Source of the DNA: an uncultured Clostridia bacterium
GTDB lineage: Bacteria > Bacillota > Clostridia > Christensenellales > Aristaeellaceae
Direction of reading: 5' to 3'
Assembly (NCBI GenBank): GCA_946626395.1
Contig: CAMOUF010000207.1
Span: forward strand, 1-33,259
DNA length: 33,259 nt
Shown: positions 1-9,736 of the stretch, piece after piece
Layout of the letters: every line of letters starts with the position of its first letter
How positions within the stretch are numbered: the stretch's first letter is position 1
Notes under the pieces: generated by a model
Seen by the model: only the letters and a program-made list of their open reading frames with translations
Told to the model about the DNA's origin: nothing
The model's database searches: none
Translations under genes and position numbers: made by a program

Positions 1-112
1 CCAAAAGAAAAATGCCGGGATACGCTTCAGTATACAATGTTTTTCCCCCCTTTCGCAAGGGGAAGCGCCATTTTTTACATATGCGGTAAAATCATAAAAA
101 CCTGCTGGGCCA

Positions 113-556
113 TTATTTCCCCAGCCGCTTTTTCCTGCGCTCCTGGGCGGCGGCGTATTCTTCCTTTTCCTCGTCGGTTTCCGGTTGGTACACCGGCACG
201 GGCACGGGGCGCTCGTCATCGCCGATGGCCACGAACACGGCGTAAGCCCGGTTCACCATGGCGCGGGTTCCGTCCAGCTGCTCCACGAAGCTGTCCACCC
301 GGACCTCCATGGAGGTGCGCCCCGTCCATACCACCCGGGCCTCCTGCACCACGGTGTCGTTCAGGTAGGCGGGGGCGATGAAGGTCAGGTTGTCCACGCA
401 CACGGTGGTCACGGCGCAGCGGGCAAACCGCCGGGCGGCCACCGCCCCCACAATGTCGATCCAGGCCATGATCTGGCCGCCGAACAGACGGGGCCGCTTG
501 TAGCCGTTGCAGTGCTGAGGCAGGATGATCTGTACGCTGGTGGTGATTTCGCTCAT
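113..556 (-). CDS. acyl-CoA thioesterase, hotdog fold (YciA/BACH-like)
   Basis: MSEITTSVQIILPQHCNGYKRPRLFGGQIMAWIDIVGAVAARR...: typical thioesterase N-terminus with (F)GGxxMxWxD; start placed at internal Met of ORF 113..622. Confidence 0.85.
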   Translation of the reverse strand: MSEITTSVQIILPQHCNGYKRPRLFGGQIMAWIDIVGAVAARRFARCAVTTVCVDNLTFIAPAYLNDTVVQEARVVWTGRTSMEVRVDSFVEQLDGTRAMVNRAYAVFVAIGDDERPVPVPVYQPETDEEKEEYAAAQERRKKRLGK

Positions 557-664
557 GAGGGCGTCTTCCTTTCGCTGCTTTTTTATCTTTTTCAGTTTAT
601 CACAGATTGGCGGAAAAAACAAATTCCGTCATAGGCAAAGGGGGCGAAGCCCTGGAAAAAAAGT

Positions 665-844
665 GGCTCAATGTAAAAGTTTGTGGGGGGAACCGCTCTT
701 TGGATGCCAAAGAGCGGTTCCCCCCACACCCTCCTCCGAGAAAGCAATCAAGGACTGGCAACCGTACAATCTTCATTTTTTCATGCTTTACGAAGGAAAG
801 AGCCGTGAATGGATTGGTGTCTCCGCAAGATTTTGTATTGAACC
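665..844. repeat. MITE-like intergenic element, copy 1
   Basis: Left end ggctcaatgtaaaagtttgtgg, right end reverse complement ggttcaatacaaaatcttgcgg; internal perfect 21-bp stem gtggggggaaccgctctttgg/ccaaagagcggttccccccac (683-727, loop atg); flanking direct repeat aaaaaagt (657-664 and 845-852); homologous to 16647-16828. Confidence 0.75.
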
Positions 845-908
845 AAAAAAGTTTTTCTGGAATCGCACAGATTATGCATTTTCGCTACAATAATTGGAAG
901 GGGACGGC

Positions 909-937
909 TTGAATAAATGCGCCGTTTGCTTTATAAT
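909..937 (+). promoter_or_regulatory. sigma-A-type promoter
   Basis: TTGAAT (909-914), 17-bp spacer, TATAAT (932-937), upstream of the DUF2461 gene. Confidence 0.7.
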
Positions 938-970
938 AGAAGGCGATAGGAGCAAACAGGAGGCGCTTTT

Positions 971-1666
971 GTGTTTCAAGGCTTTGGAAAGGAATTGATT
1001 CCTTTCTTTCTCGACCTGCGGTTTCATAACGACAAATCCTTTATGGACGCCAACCGGGAGCGGTATTACCGGGAGGTGCGCCAGCCTTTTTATGATTTCA
1101 TCGGGGCCATGGGCCCGGGGATGCAGCTGATCGCCGAGGACATGGAGGTGCGGCCCAACAAGTGCCTTTCCCGCATCAACCGGGACACCCGGTTCAGCCG
1201 GGACAAGTCCCCCTACCGGGATCATTTGTGGGTATCCTTCCGGGAGGCGGGGCGGCCCAACGACGGCGCCCCCTTCTACTGGTTCGAGATCAGCCCCGAG
1301 GACGTGACCTGGGGCGTGGGTATTTGGGGAGAAACCCGGGAAATCATGGATGCCATGCGCAGGAAAATGGCGGCGCGGCCCGACGACTTCCTGCGGCTGC
1401 TTCCGGTGCTGCGGGACCGGGGCTTCTGCCTGGCGGGCCAGGAATGGAAGAAGATGAAGCCGCCGGAGGAATTGCCGGAATTGCTCCGGCCCTGGTATCT
1501 CAAAAAGCAGATCTACGCCCAACGGATGAACACTTCTTTGGCATGGATCCATTCGCCTGACATTGTGAAGCGGGTGATGGATGATTATACCGCGCTGGCC
1601 CCGCTGTACTGGATTTTCCGGGGCTGCGTGGAGGACGCCATGAACATGATGGAGCGGCAGGACTGA
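971..1666 (+). CDS. DUF2461 / TIGR02453 family protein
   Basis: MFQGFGKELIPFFLDLRFHNDKSFMDANRERYYREVRQPFYDF...RDTRFSRDKSPYRDHLWV is characteristic of DUF2461; GTG start after aggagg. Confidence 0.85.
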   Translation: MFQGFGKELIPFFLDLRFHNDKSFMDANRERYYREVRQPFYDFIGAMGPGMQLIAEDMEVRPNKCLSRINRDTRFSRDKSPYRDHLWVSFREAGRPNDGAPFYWFEISPEDVTWGVGIWGETREIMDAMRRKMAARPDDFLRLLPVLRDRGFCLAGQEWKKMKPPEELPELLRPWYLKKQIYAQRMNTSLAWIHSPDIVKRVMDDYTALAPLYWIFRGCVEDAMNMMERQD

Positions 1667-1730
1667 AGGAATCTCTGTTCAACGATTTCCAAAGGCTTGC
1701 CGCCGAACAGAAACTGATTGGAGGAAATGT

Positions 1731-3239
1731 ATGAGTACTGGTTTGCGTGGGCTGAAAAGCGGCACGGACGTGCGCGGACGGGCGCTGGGCGATGGCGCGC
1801 CCCTGACGGGGGAGGTGGCCGCCCGGATCGGCGGGGCCTTTGTGGCCTGGCTGAAGAAGCGGGGCATTGACAATCCCCGGGTCGCCCTGGGACGGGATTC
1901 CCGCGTCACCGGCGAAGCGCTGCTGAACGCCTGCGCGGAGGGCTGCATGATGGCAGGGGCCCAGGTGGAAACCTACGGCATGTGCACCACCCCCGCCATG
2001 TATATGAGCCTGATCACCGAGGGCTTTGGCTGCGACGGTTCCGTGATGATCACCGCCAGCCACCATCCCTATGACCGCAACGGTCTGAAATTTTTTACCA
2101 AAGAGGGCGGCATCGACAGCCATGACCTGGACGCCATCCTGGATATCGCCGAAAGCGACGCGGCGCTGACCGGCGGCTCCTCCCCCATCGTGAAGCGGGA
2201 TTTCCTGCCGGTGTACTGCGAGCAGCTGAAGGACCGGGTGCGCAAAGGCCTGGACACCGACGTGCAAAAGCCCCTGCTGGGATTGCATGTGGTGGTGGAC
2301 GCGGGCAACGGCGCGGGCGGCTTCTACGCCAATCTCATGGAAGACTTGGGCGCGTGGGTGGAAGGCAGCCAGTTCCTGGAGCCGGACGGCATGTTCCCCA
2401 ACCATATCCCCAACCCGGAGAACGAGCAGGCCATGCAGTCCATCAGCGCTGCCGTGGTGAAGGTGGGGGCCGACCTGGGCGTGATCTTTGACACCGACTG
2501 CGACCGGGCCGCCATCGTGGACCATCACGGCCGGGAAATCAACCGCAACCGCCTGATCGCCCTGATTTCCGCCGTGCTGCTGGACAGGGAGCCCGGCCTC
2601 ACCATCGTCACCGACTCCGTCACCTCCTCCGGCCTGGCCCAGTTCATCATGGAATGGGGCGGCGAGCATTACCGCTATAAGCGGGGCTACCGCAACGTGA
2701 TCGACGAGGCCAAGCGCCTGAACGAGGCGGGGCTCAACTGCCCCCTGGCTATCGAAACCAGCGGCCACGCCGCCCTGCGGGAAAACCATTTCCTGGATGA
2801 CGGCATGTATCTGGTCACAGTGCTGATCTGCGAAGCCATGCGCTTAAAGAAAGAGGGCAAGGAGCTCACCGACCTGATTGCCGATCTGCGGGAGCCGGTG
2901 GAAAGCACGGAGATCCGCCTGGACATCACCGCCGAGGATTTCCGGGCCGCGGGCCGCGCCGCCATCGAAAAGGTGATGGACCACGCCGCCTTCGCCCCCG
3001 GCTGGCATATCGCCCCCGATAACCGGGAGGGCGTGCGCATCAATTTCGACCTGGACGAGGGGCTGATGAACGGCTGGTTCCTGCTGCGCCTCAGCGTGCA
3101 TGACCCGGTGCTGCCCCTGAACATCGAAAGCGATGTGAAGGGCGGCGTGAAGCAAATGGCCAAGGCCCTGCTGGATGTGCTGGAAGGCGTGGATGGCATC
3201 GACCTGAGCAAGCTCAAAGCCTTCGTGGGCCAGGAATAA
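1731..3239 (+). CDS. phosphomannomutase/phosphoglucomutase
   Basis: Phosphohexomutase motifs TASHHPYDRNGLKFF (active-site Ser), DTDCDRAAIVD (metal loop), ETSGHAALRE (sugar-binding loop). Confidence 0.93.
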   Translation: MSTGLRGLKSGTDVRGRALGDGAPLTGEVAARIGGAFVAWLKKRGIDNPRVALGRDSRVTGEALLNACAEGCMMAGAQVETYGMCTTPAMYMSLITEGFGCDGSVMITASHHPYDRNGLKFFTKEGGIDSHDLDAILDIAESDAALTGGSSPIVKRDFLPVYCEQLKDRVRKGLDTDVQKPLLGLHVVVDAGNGAGGFYANLMEDLGAWVEGSQFLEPDGMFPNHIPNPENEQAMQSISAAVVKVGADLGVIFDTDCDRAAIVDHHGREINRNRLIALISAVLLDREPGLTIVTDSVTSSGLAQFIMEWGGEHYRYKRGYRNVIDEAKRLNEAGLNCPLAIETSGHAALRENHFLDDGMYLVTVLICEAMRLKKEGKELTDLIADLREPVESTEIRLDITAEDFRAAGRAAIEKVMDHAAFAPGWHIAPDNREGVRINFDLDEGLMNGWFLLRLSVHDPVLPLNIESDVKGGVKQMAKALLDVLEGVDGIDLSKLKAFVGQE

Positions 3240-3273
3240 AGGAAAAAATCAGGGACAAGGGAGGAAGAATCCT

Positions 3274-3699
3274 ATGAGCAAAAAGCTGGGAGCCCTGATT
3301 TGCGTTCTTTCCGCCGTGGCGCTGTGCCTGTCCGCCGTGAATCTGTATCTGACCCTGGCCCCCAGAAAACAGGCGGACCCCGACGTGCAGTACGTTCTGT
3401 ATCTGGGCACCAACGATCAAAATACCAACGAGCCGGTTTTCCCCCCGGAAGAGGCCAAGGAAAAGCTGAAAAGCATCCTGATCCGGACCTTCGGCGGCTA
3501 CACCATCCAGGAAGCCAACGGCGGCTGGATCGACGACTGGGGAACGGCGTATCAGGAATACACCCTGGTGATTTATCTCAGCGATACCACGCTGGACAAG
3601 GTGCATGCCCTGTGCGGCGAGCTGATTGAGACCTTCCATCAAAGCTCCGTGCTGATTCAGGCCAACGAAACCAAAACCGAATTTTATTCCGGCAAATAA
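3274..3699 (+). CDS. exported/anchored DUF3574-like protein
   Basis: N-terminal hydrophobic segment; YVLYLGTNDQ...FGGYTIQEANGGWIDDWG...EYTLVIYL resembles DUF3574. Confidence 0.5.
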   Translation: MSKKLGALICVLSAVALCLSAVNLYLTLAPRKQADPDVQYVLYLGTNDQNTNEPVFPPEEAKEKLKSILIRTFGGYTIQEANGGWIDDWGTAYQEYTLVIYLSDTTLDKVHALCGELIETFHQSSVLIQANETKTEFYSGK

Positions 3700-3755
3700 A
3701 CGTTATATGAAAAGAAACACCCAGGATCAACAAAAAAACGGGAGGAATGATTGCC

Positions 3756-5732
3756 ATGGACATCCGTCAATTAACCGTCAATAACATCCGCACCCTGGCC
3801 GCCGACACCGTGCAGAAGGCCAACAGCGGCCATCCCGGCGCCCCCATGGGCATGGCCCCCATGGCCTATGCCGTGTGGATGAACGCCATGAAGCATAACC
3901 CCAAGGACCCCGCCTGGCCGGACCGCGACCGGTTCGTGCTCTCCTCCGGCCACGCCAGCGCCCTGATTTACACCATGCTGCATTTGACCGGCTATGGCCT
4001 GACCATGGACGATATGAAGCAGTTCCGCCAGTGGGGCAGCAAGACCCCCGGCCATCCCGAATACCGCCACACCGTGGGCGTGGAAACCACCACCGGCCCC
4101 CTGGGCCAGGGCGTGGCCAACGCCGTGGGCTTCGCTATCGCCGAAACCATGCTGGCCGCCCACTTTAACCGGCCCAATTTCCCCATTGTGGACCACCGGG
4201 TGTACGCCTTCTGCGGCGACGGCTGCATGATGGAGGGCATCGCCAGCGAGGCCGCCTCCCTGGCCGGCACCCTGAAGCTGGGCAAGCTGACCCTGCTTTA
4301 TGACGACAACGAAATCTCCATTGAAGGCAACACCGATATCGCCTTCCGGGAAAACGTGCCCGCCCGCTTTGAAGCCTATGGCTGGCAGGTGATCCGCCTC
4401 CAGGACGGCAACGACGTGGACGCCATCACCGCCGCCATCGAGGAAGCCAAGCAGGACGAGCGGCCCACCCTGATCGTGTGCCCCACCAAGATCGGCTTCG
4501 GCTGCCCCGCCAAGGAAGGCAAGTCCTCCGCTCACGGCGAACCCCTGGGCGTGGACAACGTGAAGGAAACCAAGAAGAACCTGGGCATGCCCGAGGACGA
4601 TTTCTGCGTGCTGCCCGAGGTGTATGACCACGCCAAGGCCCAGATGGAAAAGAACGAAAAGGCCGAGGCCGCCTGGAACGATCTGTTCGTGGCCTACTGC
4701 AAGGCGTATCCCGAGCTGGCCGAGGAATGGGAAGCCTGGCACAGCAGCGAGCTGCCCGACGACGTGGCGCTCAACGACGCCCTGTGGGCCTGGGACGCCA
4801 ATATGGCCACCCGCGCCACCTCCGGCGAAATGATCAACCGGCTGGCCAAGCTGCTCCCCAACCTGGTGGGCGGCAGCGCCGACCTGGCCCCCTCCAACAA
4901 GACCAACATCAAGGACGGCGGCGATTACTCCGCTGAAAACCGGGCGGGCCGGAACCTGCACTTTGGCGTCCGGGAGCACGCCATGGCGGCCATCTGCAAC
5001 GGCATCGCCCTCCACGGCGGCCTGCGGGTGTTCTGCGGCACTTTCTTCGTGTTCAGCGATTATATGAAGCACGCCATGCGCATGAGCGCCATCATGAAGC
5101 TGCCCGTCACCTATGTGCTCACCCATGACTCCATTGGCGTAGGCGAGGACGGCGCGACCCATGAGCCCATCGAGCAGCTGGCGGGCCTCAGGGCCATTCC
5201 CGATATGCTGGTGTTCCGCCCCGCCGACGGCAAGGAAACCACTGCCGCCTGGCTCACCGCCCTCACCGCCGGGCTGCCCACCTGCCTGGTGCTGACCAGG
5301 CAGAACCTGCCCCAGTATGAAGGCAGCGGCTGCGAAGCCATGAAGGGCGGCTATATCCTGGCCGATTCCGAAAAGGAAACCCCCGACGTGCTGCTGCTGG
5401 CCTCCGGCTCCGAGGTGGAGCAGATGATGGGCGCCAGGGAAGAACTCAAGAAGGACGGCATCGACGCCCGGGTCATTTCCATGCCCTGCATGGAGCTGTT
5501 CTTAAAGCAGCCCAAGGAATATCAGGACAAGGTCATTCCGCCCTGCGTCCGCGCCCGGGTCAGCATGGAAGCCGGGGTCACCATGCCCTGGTACCGCTTC
5601 ACCGGCCTGGACGGCAAGGCTCTGGGCATCGATCACTTCGGCGCTTCCGCTCCCGCGGCGACCCTGTTCAGGGAATTCGGCTTCACCGTGGAAAACGCGG
5701 TGAAGGCCGCCAAGGAAGTCGTCCGGAAATAA
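3756..5732 (+). CDS. tkt: transketolase
   Basis: Full-length transketolase: NSGHPGAPMGMAP, GPLGQGVANAVGFA, GDGCMMEG (TPP motif), THDSIGVGEDGATHEPIEQL; start after ggagg at 3741-3745. Confidence 0.97.
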   Translation: MDIRQLTVNNIRTLAADTVQKANSGHPGAPMGMAPMAYAVWMNAMKHNPKDPAWPDRDRFVLSSGHASALIYTMLHLTGYGLTMDDMKQFRQWGSKTPGHPEYRHTVGVETTTGPLGQGVANAVGFAIAETMLAAHFNRPNFPIVDHRVYAFCGDGCMMEGIASEAASLAGTLKLGKLTLLYDDNEISIEGNTDIAFRENVPARFEAYGWQVIRLQDGNDVDAITAAIEEAKQDERPTLIVCPTKIGFGCPAKEGKSSAHGEPLGVDNVKETKKNLGMPEDDFCVLPEVYDHAKAQMEKNEKAEAAWNDLFVAYCKAYPELAEEWEAWHSSELPDDVALNDALWAWDANMATRATSGEMINRLAKLLPNLVGGSADLAPSNKTNIKDGGDYSAENRAGRNLHFGVREHAMAAICNGIALHGGLRVFCGTFFVFSDYMKHAMRMSAIMKLPVTYVLTHDSIGVGEDGATHEPIEQLAGLRAIPDMLVFRPADGKETTAAWLTALTAGLPTCLVLTRQNLPQYEGSGCEAMKGGYILADSEKETPDVLLLASGSEVEQMMGAREELKKDGIDARVISMPCMELFLKQPKEYQDKVIPPCVRARVSMEAGVTMPWYRFTGLDGKALGIDHFGASAPAATLFREFGFTVENAVKAAKEVVRK

Positions 5733-5746
5733 TCCGTTTTCCATTG

Positions 5747-5782
5747 CAGCCTGGGGCGCCCGCGCGCGCTCCAGGCTGTTTG
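5747..5782 (+). terminator. rho-independent-type hairpin after tkt
   Basis: cagcctgg ... ccaggctg 8-bp stem followed by a short T-run (tttg). Confidence 0.5.
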
Positions 5783-5808
5783 CAAATTCCAGTGAAAGGT
5801 ATCGCGGC

Positions 5809-6756
5809 ATGAAAAAGCAAATCGTGGTTCTGGTTTTCCTTTTTGTATGGGTTCTTTTGTCTTCTTCCGCCCAGGCGGAACGGCAGCCTGCGGAGTTTAC
5901 TTTTACCCGGAACGAGGAAGACTTTACCCTTGCCTGGGGAAGCGGCCTGGAGGAAATCGCCGCCTGCGGCATAAACGGCATGACGGCGGAAGCCTTTTAT
6001 CCTGCCCGGCTTCCCCTGTGGGCAGACCCGTCTGTCATGAGCCCCGCCGTGGCAGGCTACACCGCCGCTTCCAGCACCGTCAAGATCCGCTTCCACGGCC
6101 TGGATGTGGACCGGGCCGAGCTGTATTGCTACTGCGGCCGGAATGAGGACGGGGAAATGGAGCGGGAGCAGGCCCAGCTGTATATGGTCAAGCTGGAAAA
6201 ATATGCGTATCCCGATGAAGGCATGCTCTCCGCCCTGCTGGAGGAGCTGTTCGCAACCTTTGGCCAGGCAAAAGAAGAAGAAGCCACCACACAAGGCTTC
6301 GCCATGATCACCACGGATCAGGGCATCTATAACGGCCCCGTGACCACCATCCGCCGCACCTACCCCTGGCGGGGAGCCAACCATACGGGCCTGCGCCTGA
6401 CCGCGGATTACAATGATTTTCGGCAGTCCTACGACAGCATCATCATTTACCTGGGTATGACCAACCTGGACGAAGCCCTGATGGAAGCGGCGGACAATGC
6501 GGCGGTGCAGGCTTCTCCGGAGCAGGTGACGGTGGAAAAGCGGATCGCCCTGCGGGACGAGAACAAGCAATCCGTGATGCGGCTGGAAGAAGGAACGATG
6601 CTGCATGTGGTGGGCTATGATAAGGCGCTGAACATGTTTGAGGTGGTCGTGGTGGACGAAAGCGGCGAATCATCCTCCGAACCCATCAGCGGCTATGTGC
6701 ACGGGGACAATCTGTCCACCTCCCGGGAAGAGCTGCTCCGGCTCTTCCCCCAATAA
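5809..6756 (+). CDS. secreted hypothetical protein with C-terminal SH3-like segment
   Basis: Signal peptide MKKQIVVLVFLFVWVLLSSSAQAE; C-terminus ...EGTMLHVVGYDKALNMFEVVVVDES..GYVHGDNL is SH3b-like. Confidence 0.6.
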   Translation: MKKQIVVLVFLFVWVLLSSSAQAERQPAEFTFTRNEEDFTLAWGSGLEEIAACGINGMTAEAFYPARLPLWADPSVMSPAVAGYTAASSTVKIRFHGLDVDRAELYCYCGRNEDGEMEREQAQLYMVKLEKYAYPDEGMLSALLEELFATFGQAKEEEATTQGFAMITTDQGIYNGPVTTIRRTYPWRGANHTGLRLTADYNDFRQSYDSIIIYLGMTNLDEALMEAADNAAVQASPEQVTVEKRIALRDENKQSVMRLEEGTMLHVVGYDKALNMFEVVVVDESGESSSEPISGYVHGDNLSTSREELLRLFPQ

Positions 6757-6793
6757 ATCCGGATCAAGCGAAGGCCGAAAGGACAAATACTTT

Positions 6794-7216
6794 ATGACCG
6801 CCAAAGAAATGTGGGCCCTGTACGGGGAAAAGGGAGCATACGACGCCTGGCAGTTTGGCGGCGACCCGGACGGGCTGGCCGCGCTTGTGCTGGCGGGACA
6901 AAAGACGGCCACGGCCTCGGCCTTTCCCCTGTATGAAGCGGAGGGCGAGCCCCTGCCCCGGGCGGGGGAATACAGCGTGATCCTGAACAGCCGAAACGAG
7001 GCTGTGTGTGTCATCCGCACCACCCAGGTGTATATTGCTCCGTTTCACGAGGTCACAGCCGCCCATGCCGCCCGGGAGGGAGAGGACGATTTGAGCCTTG
7101 CTTCCTGGCGGCAGGTGCACCGGGTTTTTTTCACAAAAGAATTGGCCGCCATCGGCCAGCCCTTTGAGGAGGAGATGCCGGTGGTGTGCGAGGAATTTGA
7201 ACGGGTATTTCCCTGA
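6794..7216 (+). CDS. ASCH domain-containing protein
   Basis: MTAKEMWALYGEKGAYDAWQFGGDPDGLAALVLAGQKTATASAFPLYEAEGEPLPRAGEYSVILNSRNEAVCVIRTTQVYIAPFHEV: ASCH signature; start moved from the ORF-track start. Confidence 0.88.
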   Translation: MTAKEMWALYGEKGAYDAWQFGGDPDGLAALVLAGQKTATASAFPLYEAEGEPLPRAGEYSVILNSRNEAVCVIRTTQVYIAPFHEVTAAHAAREGEDDLSLASWRQVHRVFFTKELAAIGQPFEEEMPVVCEEFERVFP

Positions 7217-7234
7217 ATCAGATCACACAGGAAG

Positions 7235-7894
7235 ATGGAGAACAGCTTTATGGACCAATTGAAAACCCCGCTGATGAAGCGCAGGATCGTGATGGCGCTG
7301 GCGGGCATGCTGCTGGCGGGGGTCAGCGTGGGATTGTTTAAGCGCGCCTTTTTCGGGGTGGACCCCTTCCAGTGCCTGTGCGCGGGACTGAACAACCTGA
7401 TTCCCATTCACTTTGGCACCCTCTATATGATCATCAACGCGGTGATGCTGATCGCTGTCTTTTTCCTGGACAGGCACTACATCGGCATTTCCACGTTTAT
7501 TAACCTGTTTCTGCTGGGCTATGTGGCGGAATTTACGGAAGGGCTGCTGGCGAAAATCTTCGGCATGCCCACCCTGCCGGGGCAGATCGCCTTCCTGCTG
7601 GCGGGCATCGTGCTGTCCTGCATTGCGGCAGCCCTGTATTACACCGCCGACCTGGGCGTGTCCGCCTACGACGCCATTCCCCTGCACATTGCGGACAAGC
7701 GGCCCCGGCTGTTTGGGAAAGCCGTTCCCTTCCGGGCAGTGCGCATCTGCACGGATTTGATCTGCACCCTGCTGGGGTTCCTGATGGGCTGCGTGCCCGG
7801 GGTGGGCACGGTGATCACGGCCCTGTTCATGGGCCCGCTGATCACCTTCTTCCGCAAAACCATTTCCGATCCCCTGCTGAAAAAAGCGATCTAA
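7235..7894 (+). CDS. YczE/YyaS/YitT-like membrane protein
   Basis: Multiple hydrophobic helices; FFGVDPFQCLCAGLNNLIPIHFGTLYMIINAVMLI and DLGVSAYDAIPLHI typical of this family. Confidence 0.7.
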   Translation: MENSFMDQLKTPLMKRRIVMALAGMLLAGVSVGLFKRAFFGVDPFQCLCAGLNNLIPIHFGTLYMIINAVMLIAVFFLDRHYIGISTFINLFLLGYVAEFTEGLLAKIFGMPTLPGQIAFLLAGIVLSCIAAALYYTADLGVSAYDAIPLHIADKRPRLFGKAVPFRAVRICTDLICTLLGFLMGCVPGVGTVITALFMGPLITFFRKTISDPLLKKAI

Positions 7895-7946
7895 TACTTT
7901 TCCTCTTTTAAAATCATACAGTCATGATGCAAAGGAAAACGACGAA

Positions 7947-8189
7947 GCAGGGGCCTATGTGATCCTACCCCTGCACCAAAGGATTTCATCCTCTGGACTC
8001 CAATAGCGGATAACGCTTGAGATGAAAAAACAACATGGTTCCCGCTGATGCTGGGAGGAACGCGGAAGATTGAATTGGCGCCGTGGTGCTTCTGGCCCGG
8101 CGGCAAAGCCGCCAACCCGGATGCAAAGCATCCGGGGAAAGCCAGGGAATCATCCCCCTGGCGCAGGTCTGGGCGCGCGCAGCGCCCAG
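7947..8189. other. hairpin-dense intergenic region upstream of pyruvate kinase
   Basis: Successive inverted repeats: gcagggg/cccctgc (7947-7974), ccaaagga/tcctctgg (7976-7996, one mismatch), ggcggcaaagccgcc (8099-8113), cccggatgcaaagcatccggg (8116-8136), gccaggg/ccctggc (8141-8162), ctgggcgc/gcgcccag (8169-8189). Confidence 0.6.
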
Positions 8190-8320
8190 CGTTCCTCTTT
8201 GCTGTATTTGAAAACCATCCTTGAGAACATACTTGTTATGATTTTAGAACGCGAATAAATAAGACGGAAAAGCTCTTCCATATGAAAAAAATAATGCCAC
8301 CAATGAAAGGAGAAATCCCC

Positions 8321-9733
8321 ATGCGCAAAACGAAAATCGTGTGCACCATCGGCCCGGCCAGCGAATCCGAAGAAATCCTGGAAAGGATGATGCTGGCGGG
8401 CATGAACGTGGCCCGGATCAATTTTTCCCACGGCACCCATGAGGAGCACGCGGAAAAGATCCGCCGGATCAAGGCAGTGCGGGAGCGGCTGAACCTGCCC
8501 GTAGCCATCATGCTGGACACCAAGGGCCCCGAGTACCGCATCAAAACCTTCGCCAACCACAAGATCACCCTCCAGGAGGGCCAGGATTTCACCCTGCGGG
8601 TGGACGACGTGGAGGGCAACGAGGAGCAGGTGTCCGTTACCTACGCGGACCTGAACAAGGATTTGAAGCCCGGCAACCGGGTGCTGATCAATAACGGCCT
8701 GATCGCCATGGACGTGGATGAAATCGTGGGCCCCGAAATCCGGTGCAAGGTGGTGGTGGGCGGCGAGCTCAGCGACCGCAAGAGCATGTCCTTCCCCGGC
8801 AAGGTGCTCAATCAGGTGTACTTAAGCGAACAGGACAAGGCCGATTTGCTTTTCGGCATCCAGCACGACGTGGATTACGTGGCCTGCTCCTTCGTTTCCC
8901 GGAAGCAGGATCTGCTGGATCTGCGGGCCTTCATGGAGGCGAACGGGGCCAAGCACATCAGCCTCATCGCCAAGATCGAAAACCAGAGCGGCATCGACAA
9001 TATCGAGGAAATCTGCCAGGCCTGCGAGGGCATCATGATCGGCCGGGGCGACATGGGCGTGGAAATCCCCTATGAGGAGCTGCCCGCCGTGCAGAAGCAC
9101 CTGATCGACAAATGCCGCATCATCGGCAAGCGGGTGATCACCGCTACGGAAATGCTGGAATCCATGATCCACAACGCCCGCCCCACCCGCGCGGAAATTT
9201 CCGACGTGGCCAACGCCGTCTACGACGGCTCCAGCGCCATCATGCTCTCCGGTGAAACCGCCGCGGGCAAGTATCCCGTGGAGTCCGTTTCCGTGATGGC
9301 GAAAATCGCCGAGGCCACCGAAAAGAAAATCAATTATGCCCAGCGCTTCCGCACCGCCGAATTCATCACCCACAACACCGTGGACGCCATCTCCCACGCC
9401 ACCTGCGGCATGGCCATCGACATCGGGGCCAAGGCCATTGTGGTCTGCTCCCTGAGCGGCGGCACGGTGCGCATGATTTCCCGCTTCCGGGCCCCCATGG
9501 ACATCCTGGGCCTGACCACCAGCGAACACGCCATGCGCCGCCTGTCCCTGTCCTGGGGCGTCACCCCCGCTCTGGCGGACACCTATACCTCCACCGATGT
9601 GCTGTTCTACGTGGCCACCCAGAAGGCCAAGGAGCTGCTGCATCTCCAGCCCGGAGACAAGATCGTCATCACCGGCGGCCTGCCCAACGCCAAGTCCGGC
9701 AACACCAATCTGATCAAGGTGGAAACAATTTAA
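8321..9733 (+). CDS. pyk: pyruvate kinase
   Basis: MRKTKIVCTIGPASES, MNVARINFSHGTHEEH, MLDTKGPEYRI, IMIGRGDMGVEIPYEELPAVQK, ATEMLESMI..PTRAEISDVANAVYDGSSAIMLSGETAAGKYPV; SD aaggag before 8321. Confidence 0.97.
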   Translation: MRKTKIVCTIGPASESEEILERMMLAGMNVARINFSHGTHEEHAEKIRRIKAVRERLNLPVAIMLDTKGPEYRIKTFANHKITLQEGQDFTLRVDDVEGNEEQVSVTYADLNKDLKPGNRVLINNGLIAMDVDEIVGPEIRCKVVVGGELSDRKSMSFPGKVLNQVYLSEQDKADLLFGIQHDVDYVACSFVSRKQDLLDLRAFMEANGAKHISLIAKIENQSGIDNIEEICQACEGIMIGRGDMGVEIPYEELPAVQKHLIDKCRIIGKRVITATEMLESMIHNARPTRAEISDVANAVYDGSSAIMLSGETAAGKYPVESVSVMAKIAEATEKKINYAQRFRTAEFITHNTVDAISHATCGMAIDIGAKAIVVCSLSGGTVRMISRFRAPMDILGLTTSEHAMRRLSLSWGVTPALADTYTSTDVLFYVATQKAKELLHLQPGDKIVITGGLPNAKSGNTNLIKVETI

Positions 9734-9736
9734 AAA

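Noticed and set aside
525-912. Overlapping plus-strand ORFs 525..893 and 607..912
   Set aside because: They run through the MITE-like repeat and its hairpin; no domain or Shine-Dalgarno support
1500-2789. 429-aa minus-strand ORF
   Set aside because: Antisense to the phosphohexomutase gene; composition typical of a shadow frame
3771-5162. 463-aa minus-strand ORF antisense to transketolase
   Set aside because: Gly/His/Val-rich shadow ORF from GC-skewed codon usage; the + strand frame is a clear transketolase
7891-8115. 74-aa minus-strand ORF in the pyk upstream region
   Set aside because: Consists largely of inverted-repeat sequence; better explained as structured intergenic DNA, although a conserved short ORF cannot be fully excluded
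7947-8189. Known riboswitch or tRNA upstream of pyk
   Set aside because: No T-loop/anticodon arrangement and no riboswitch consensus I could recognise
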